Positions 62,192 through 64,000 of a DNA stretch of 64,000 nucleotides are shown piece after piece. Both the position numbers and the translations under genes were made by a program. The stretch is from Stenotrophomonas maltophilia (GTDB lineage Bacteria; Pseudomonadota; Gammaproteobacteria; Xanthomonadales; Xanthomonadaceae), in NCBI RefSeq assembly GCF_013464485.1, contig NZ_RAUX01000034.1, forward strand, positions 1 to 64,000, given 5' to 3'. Position 1 is the first letter of the stretch; each line of letters starts with the position of its first letter. The notes beneath the pieces are model-generated. The model did not search any database and had not been told where the DNA came from. It was given only the letters and a program-made list of their open reading frames with translations.

Positions 62192-62265
62192 CCCGCCATT
62201 CTACCCCTGCCCGCGCGGGCTTTCATGCGGCGCGGCGGGCGGGAGGGGCGCTGGGCTGGGCCAGG

Positions 62266-62733
62266 TCAGCGCAGGTCGTACGCGCAGGCGATGAGGGTCT
62301 GGCCGTCGAACTGCTGCACGTCCAGATTATGCCGGCCCACTTCCTTCGTATAAGTGCCGGCCACCGGGTTGGACATCTTCGCCAGGGCCGCGATCTGTTC
62401 GACGCTGGCCGTGCTGAAGTACGCGGTGAAGCTGTCGATGCCATCCTCGCCGCTGTCGCCGTCATAGGACTGCAGTTGGTTCACCGGCTGGCCCAGCACC
62501 ATCAAGGGCGTGGTCAGCCGGAACTCGCCGTTGGATTCGCCGTTCTGCGCCCGCGCCGGGGCCGGTGCCAGCAGCCGGGCCATGGCGTCGAACTGCCTGG
62601 TCGTGAGGTGCCGCTTGCAGGTGACTGCTTCGGCGAGCTGGGTGCGCGCCTGCTCGGCCGTGGGGGGCGCAGCGGCGAACGCGGGAGCAGCAAGGCAGGC
62701 CAGGGCAAGGCAACGCGTGGCGAAAGAGATCAT
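62266..62733 (-). CDS. Exported protein, unknown
   Basis: A 155-residue protein with a signal peptide (FATRCLALACLAAPAFA). The mature part has one Cys early (VTCKRHLTT) and one near the end (IACAYD) that may pair. The body is beta-rich (FRLTTPLMVLGQPVNQLQ). No domain recognised. The start at 62733 is preferred; the frame is open upstream without a signal peptide. Confidence 0.6.
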   Translation of the reverse strand: MISFATRCLALACLAAPAFAAAPPTAEQARTQLAEAVTCKRHLTTRQFDAMARLLAPAPARAQNGESNGEFRLTTPLMVLGQPVNQLQSYDGDSGEDGIDSFTAYFSTASVEQIAALAKMSNPVAGTYTKEVGRHNLDVQQFDGQTLIACAYDLR

Positions 62734-62827
62734 CCGAACGGATCCATCCGAAAAAATGGGGGCCATAGTCTGCCACTTCGTCCCCGATTCGGGTTCCGCC
62801 ATCTGTGTCCATCATTTACTGATGCCG

Positions 62828-63937
62828 TTATTCCAGCAGCCGCGCCCAGCCCTGCATGCCGTCCAGCCGCGCCAGCACCAGCTTGATGCAGACCAGCAGG
62901 GGCACCGCCAGCAGCAGCCCGATCATGCCCCAGGCCCAACCGAATACCATCAATGCCAGGATCAGCACCAGCGGCGACAGTTTCATGCGCCGGCCCAGCA
63001 CGATGGGGGTCACCAGCTGTCCTTCGAGCGTGTGCAGGGCCAGGTAGGCGGCGGCCGGCAGCAGTGCCTGCAGCGGATCGCGGAACTCCACGAAGCCCAT
63101 CAGCAGCATCAGTGCCACCCCGATCAGCGGGCCCACATAGGGCGCGAAATTCAGCAGCGCGGCCACTGTGCCCCACAACAGCGCTTCCTGCAGACCGATG
63201 CCGAGCAGCATCAGTACGCCGGCGAACACCAGCCCGACCAGCGTATTGATCACGCTGATGGTCAACACGTAGCGCGAGACCTCGCGTTCGATCGAACGCA
63301 GGATGTCCGTGGTAAAGCGTTGTTGCTGGCGGTTCGGGAACAGCGCGATCGCCGCGCGCTGCAGGCTCTGCCCATAGATCATGAAGAACAGCGTGAGCAG
63401 CACCACAGCCAGCACCGAAGCGGCCAGCCGCGGTGCGCGGGTCAGCATGCGGTAGGGGTCGTCCAGCTGGGTACGGATCACCTGCACCTTGTGGTTGCTG
63501 TCACCACCGGCCACGCGGGCGAAGTTCTCCGCCGCCTGGTTGGCCTGCTGCACCGGCTTGGTCAGGTCCTGCACCTGGCGGGCGACCTTGCGCAGCTGCT
63601 GCGGGGCTTCCTGCGCCCAGTCCATGGCCGGGCCGATCAGCTGCACCGCCAGCGAACCGGTCACGCCCAGCCCGGCGCCAAGAACCAGCAGTGCGCCCAG
63701 CGCACGCGGAATCCACAGTTTCTGCAGCAGGCGCAGGATCGGATTGCCGACCAGCGCGAAGAACATCGCCAGCAGCACCGGCAGGATGATGTCCTGCGCG
63801 GCCCATAGCGTGTAGCCCACTGCCAGGGTTGCCAGCACCACCAGCGACATCGGCCCGCGCGGACGCGACGGCGGGGGCAGTGGTACGTCGGGTTGTTCGG
63901 GACCGGCCGGTGACGGGGACAGGAGGGACTCGCTCAT
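62828..63937 (-). CDS. AI-2E family transporter (PerM/TqsA-like)
   Basis: A 369-residue inner-membrane protein. Two or three spans at the N-terminus (GPMSLVVLATLAVGYTLWAA), a large helical hinge with DLTKPVQQANQ, then several spans with GVLMLLGIGLQEALLWGTVA and LNFAPYVGPLIGV, the family signature. Members export quorum signals or act as sodium/proton exchangers; the substrate is undefined here. No operon partner is evident. Confidence 0.88.
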   Translation of the reverse strand: MSESLLSPSPAGPEQPDVPLPPPSRPRGPMSLVVLATLAVGYTLWAAQDIILPVLLAMFFALVGNPILRLLQKLWIPRALGALLVLGAGLGVTGSLAVQLIGPAMDWAQEAPQQLRKVARQVQDLTKPVQQANQAAENFARVAGGDSNHKVQVIRTQLDDPYRMLTRAPRLAASVLAVVLLTLFFMIYGQSLQRAAIALFPNRQQQRFTTDILRSIEREVSRYVLTISVINTLVGLVFAGVLMLLGIGLQEALLWGTVAALLNFAPYVGPLIGVALMLLMGFVEFRDPLQALLPAAAYLALHTLEGQLVTPIVLGRRMKLSPLVLILALMVFGWAWGMIGLLLAVPLLVCIKLVLARLDGMQGWARLLE

Positions 63938-64000
63938 CGACGCATCAACCGGGAAGGGGAGCGCATTATCCGCCGGCCGCGATCGGCGCGGCGGATTCCA

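Overview
The DNA is GC-rich, and its protein and repeat signatures point to a gammaproteobacterium of the Xanthomonadaceae, most probably Stenotrophomonas (S. maltophilia group). The evidence is many short palindromes that begin with GTAG (the SMAG type described from S. maltophilia), a PhoP/PhoQ pair preceded by a small secreted protein, the birA-coaX-SPOR order, and secreted proteins of Xanthomonad type. No rRNA, CRISPR array, integrase or intact insertion sequence is visible. The first 32 bases are a G run followed by a C run and look like an assembly end.

Region 1 (1-1.5 kb) holds ohr (peroxide defence) and a cation diffusion facilitator. Region 2 (1.66-19.5 kb) is the most unusual part. 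It is a complete lambda-order siphovirus tail cassette: connector, head closure, terminator, tail tube, frameshifted G/GT chaperone, tape measure, M, L, K, I, J and two small distal proteins. It sits between host genes with no terminase, portal, protease, capsid, lysis, integrase or repressor gene in view. Between M and L are four tandem paralogous fibre genes and one putative fibre chaperone. Upstream, a strong promoter runs straight into two intrinsic terminators, and more terminator hairpins interrupt the operon, a layout that suggests control by antitermination. All genes look intact, so a domesticated headless tail (F-type tailocin-like particle) is a serious alternative to a decaying prophage.

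Region 3 (19.7-30.1 kb) is core chromosome: SulP transporter, a small membrane protein, a frame-disrupted secreted-protein pseudogene, dusA, a small secreted protein with phoP-phoQ, an mtfA-like peptidase, birA-coaX-SPOR and tRNA-Thr(TGT). Region 4 (30.1-32.8 kb), directly after the tRNA, is a more A+T-rich island. It carries a translationally coupled operon of a transglutaminase-like protein, an RHS-tip protein with its own signal peptide and a small membrane protein (candidate toxin and immunity pair), plus a truncated NYN-domain gene. A degenerate copy of the tRNA 3' end lies at its far side.

Region 5 (32.9-46 kb) is housekeeping and accessory chromosome: an unknown gene behind a highly structured leader, a DUF3011 protein, arginase, entericidin, CsbD, trpS, an MBL-fold hydrolase, an M28 peptidase, an MHS-type symporter and two coupled EamA transporters. 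Region 6 (46-64 kb) has a TonB-dependent receptor with an attenuator-like leader, a four-gene tripartite ABC exporter, an ABC-2 transporter operon with its own DesK/DesR-like two-component system, a ~500 bp dispersed inverted repeat, an SrpA-type catalase with cytochrome b561, an M17 aminopeptidase with a HAD hydrolase, a small exported protein and an AI-2E family transporter. SMAG palindromes, often in inverted pairs, fill many of the intergenic gaps.
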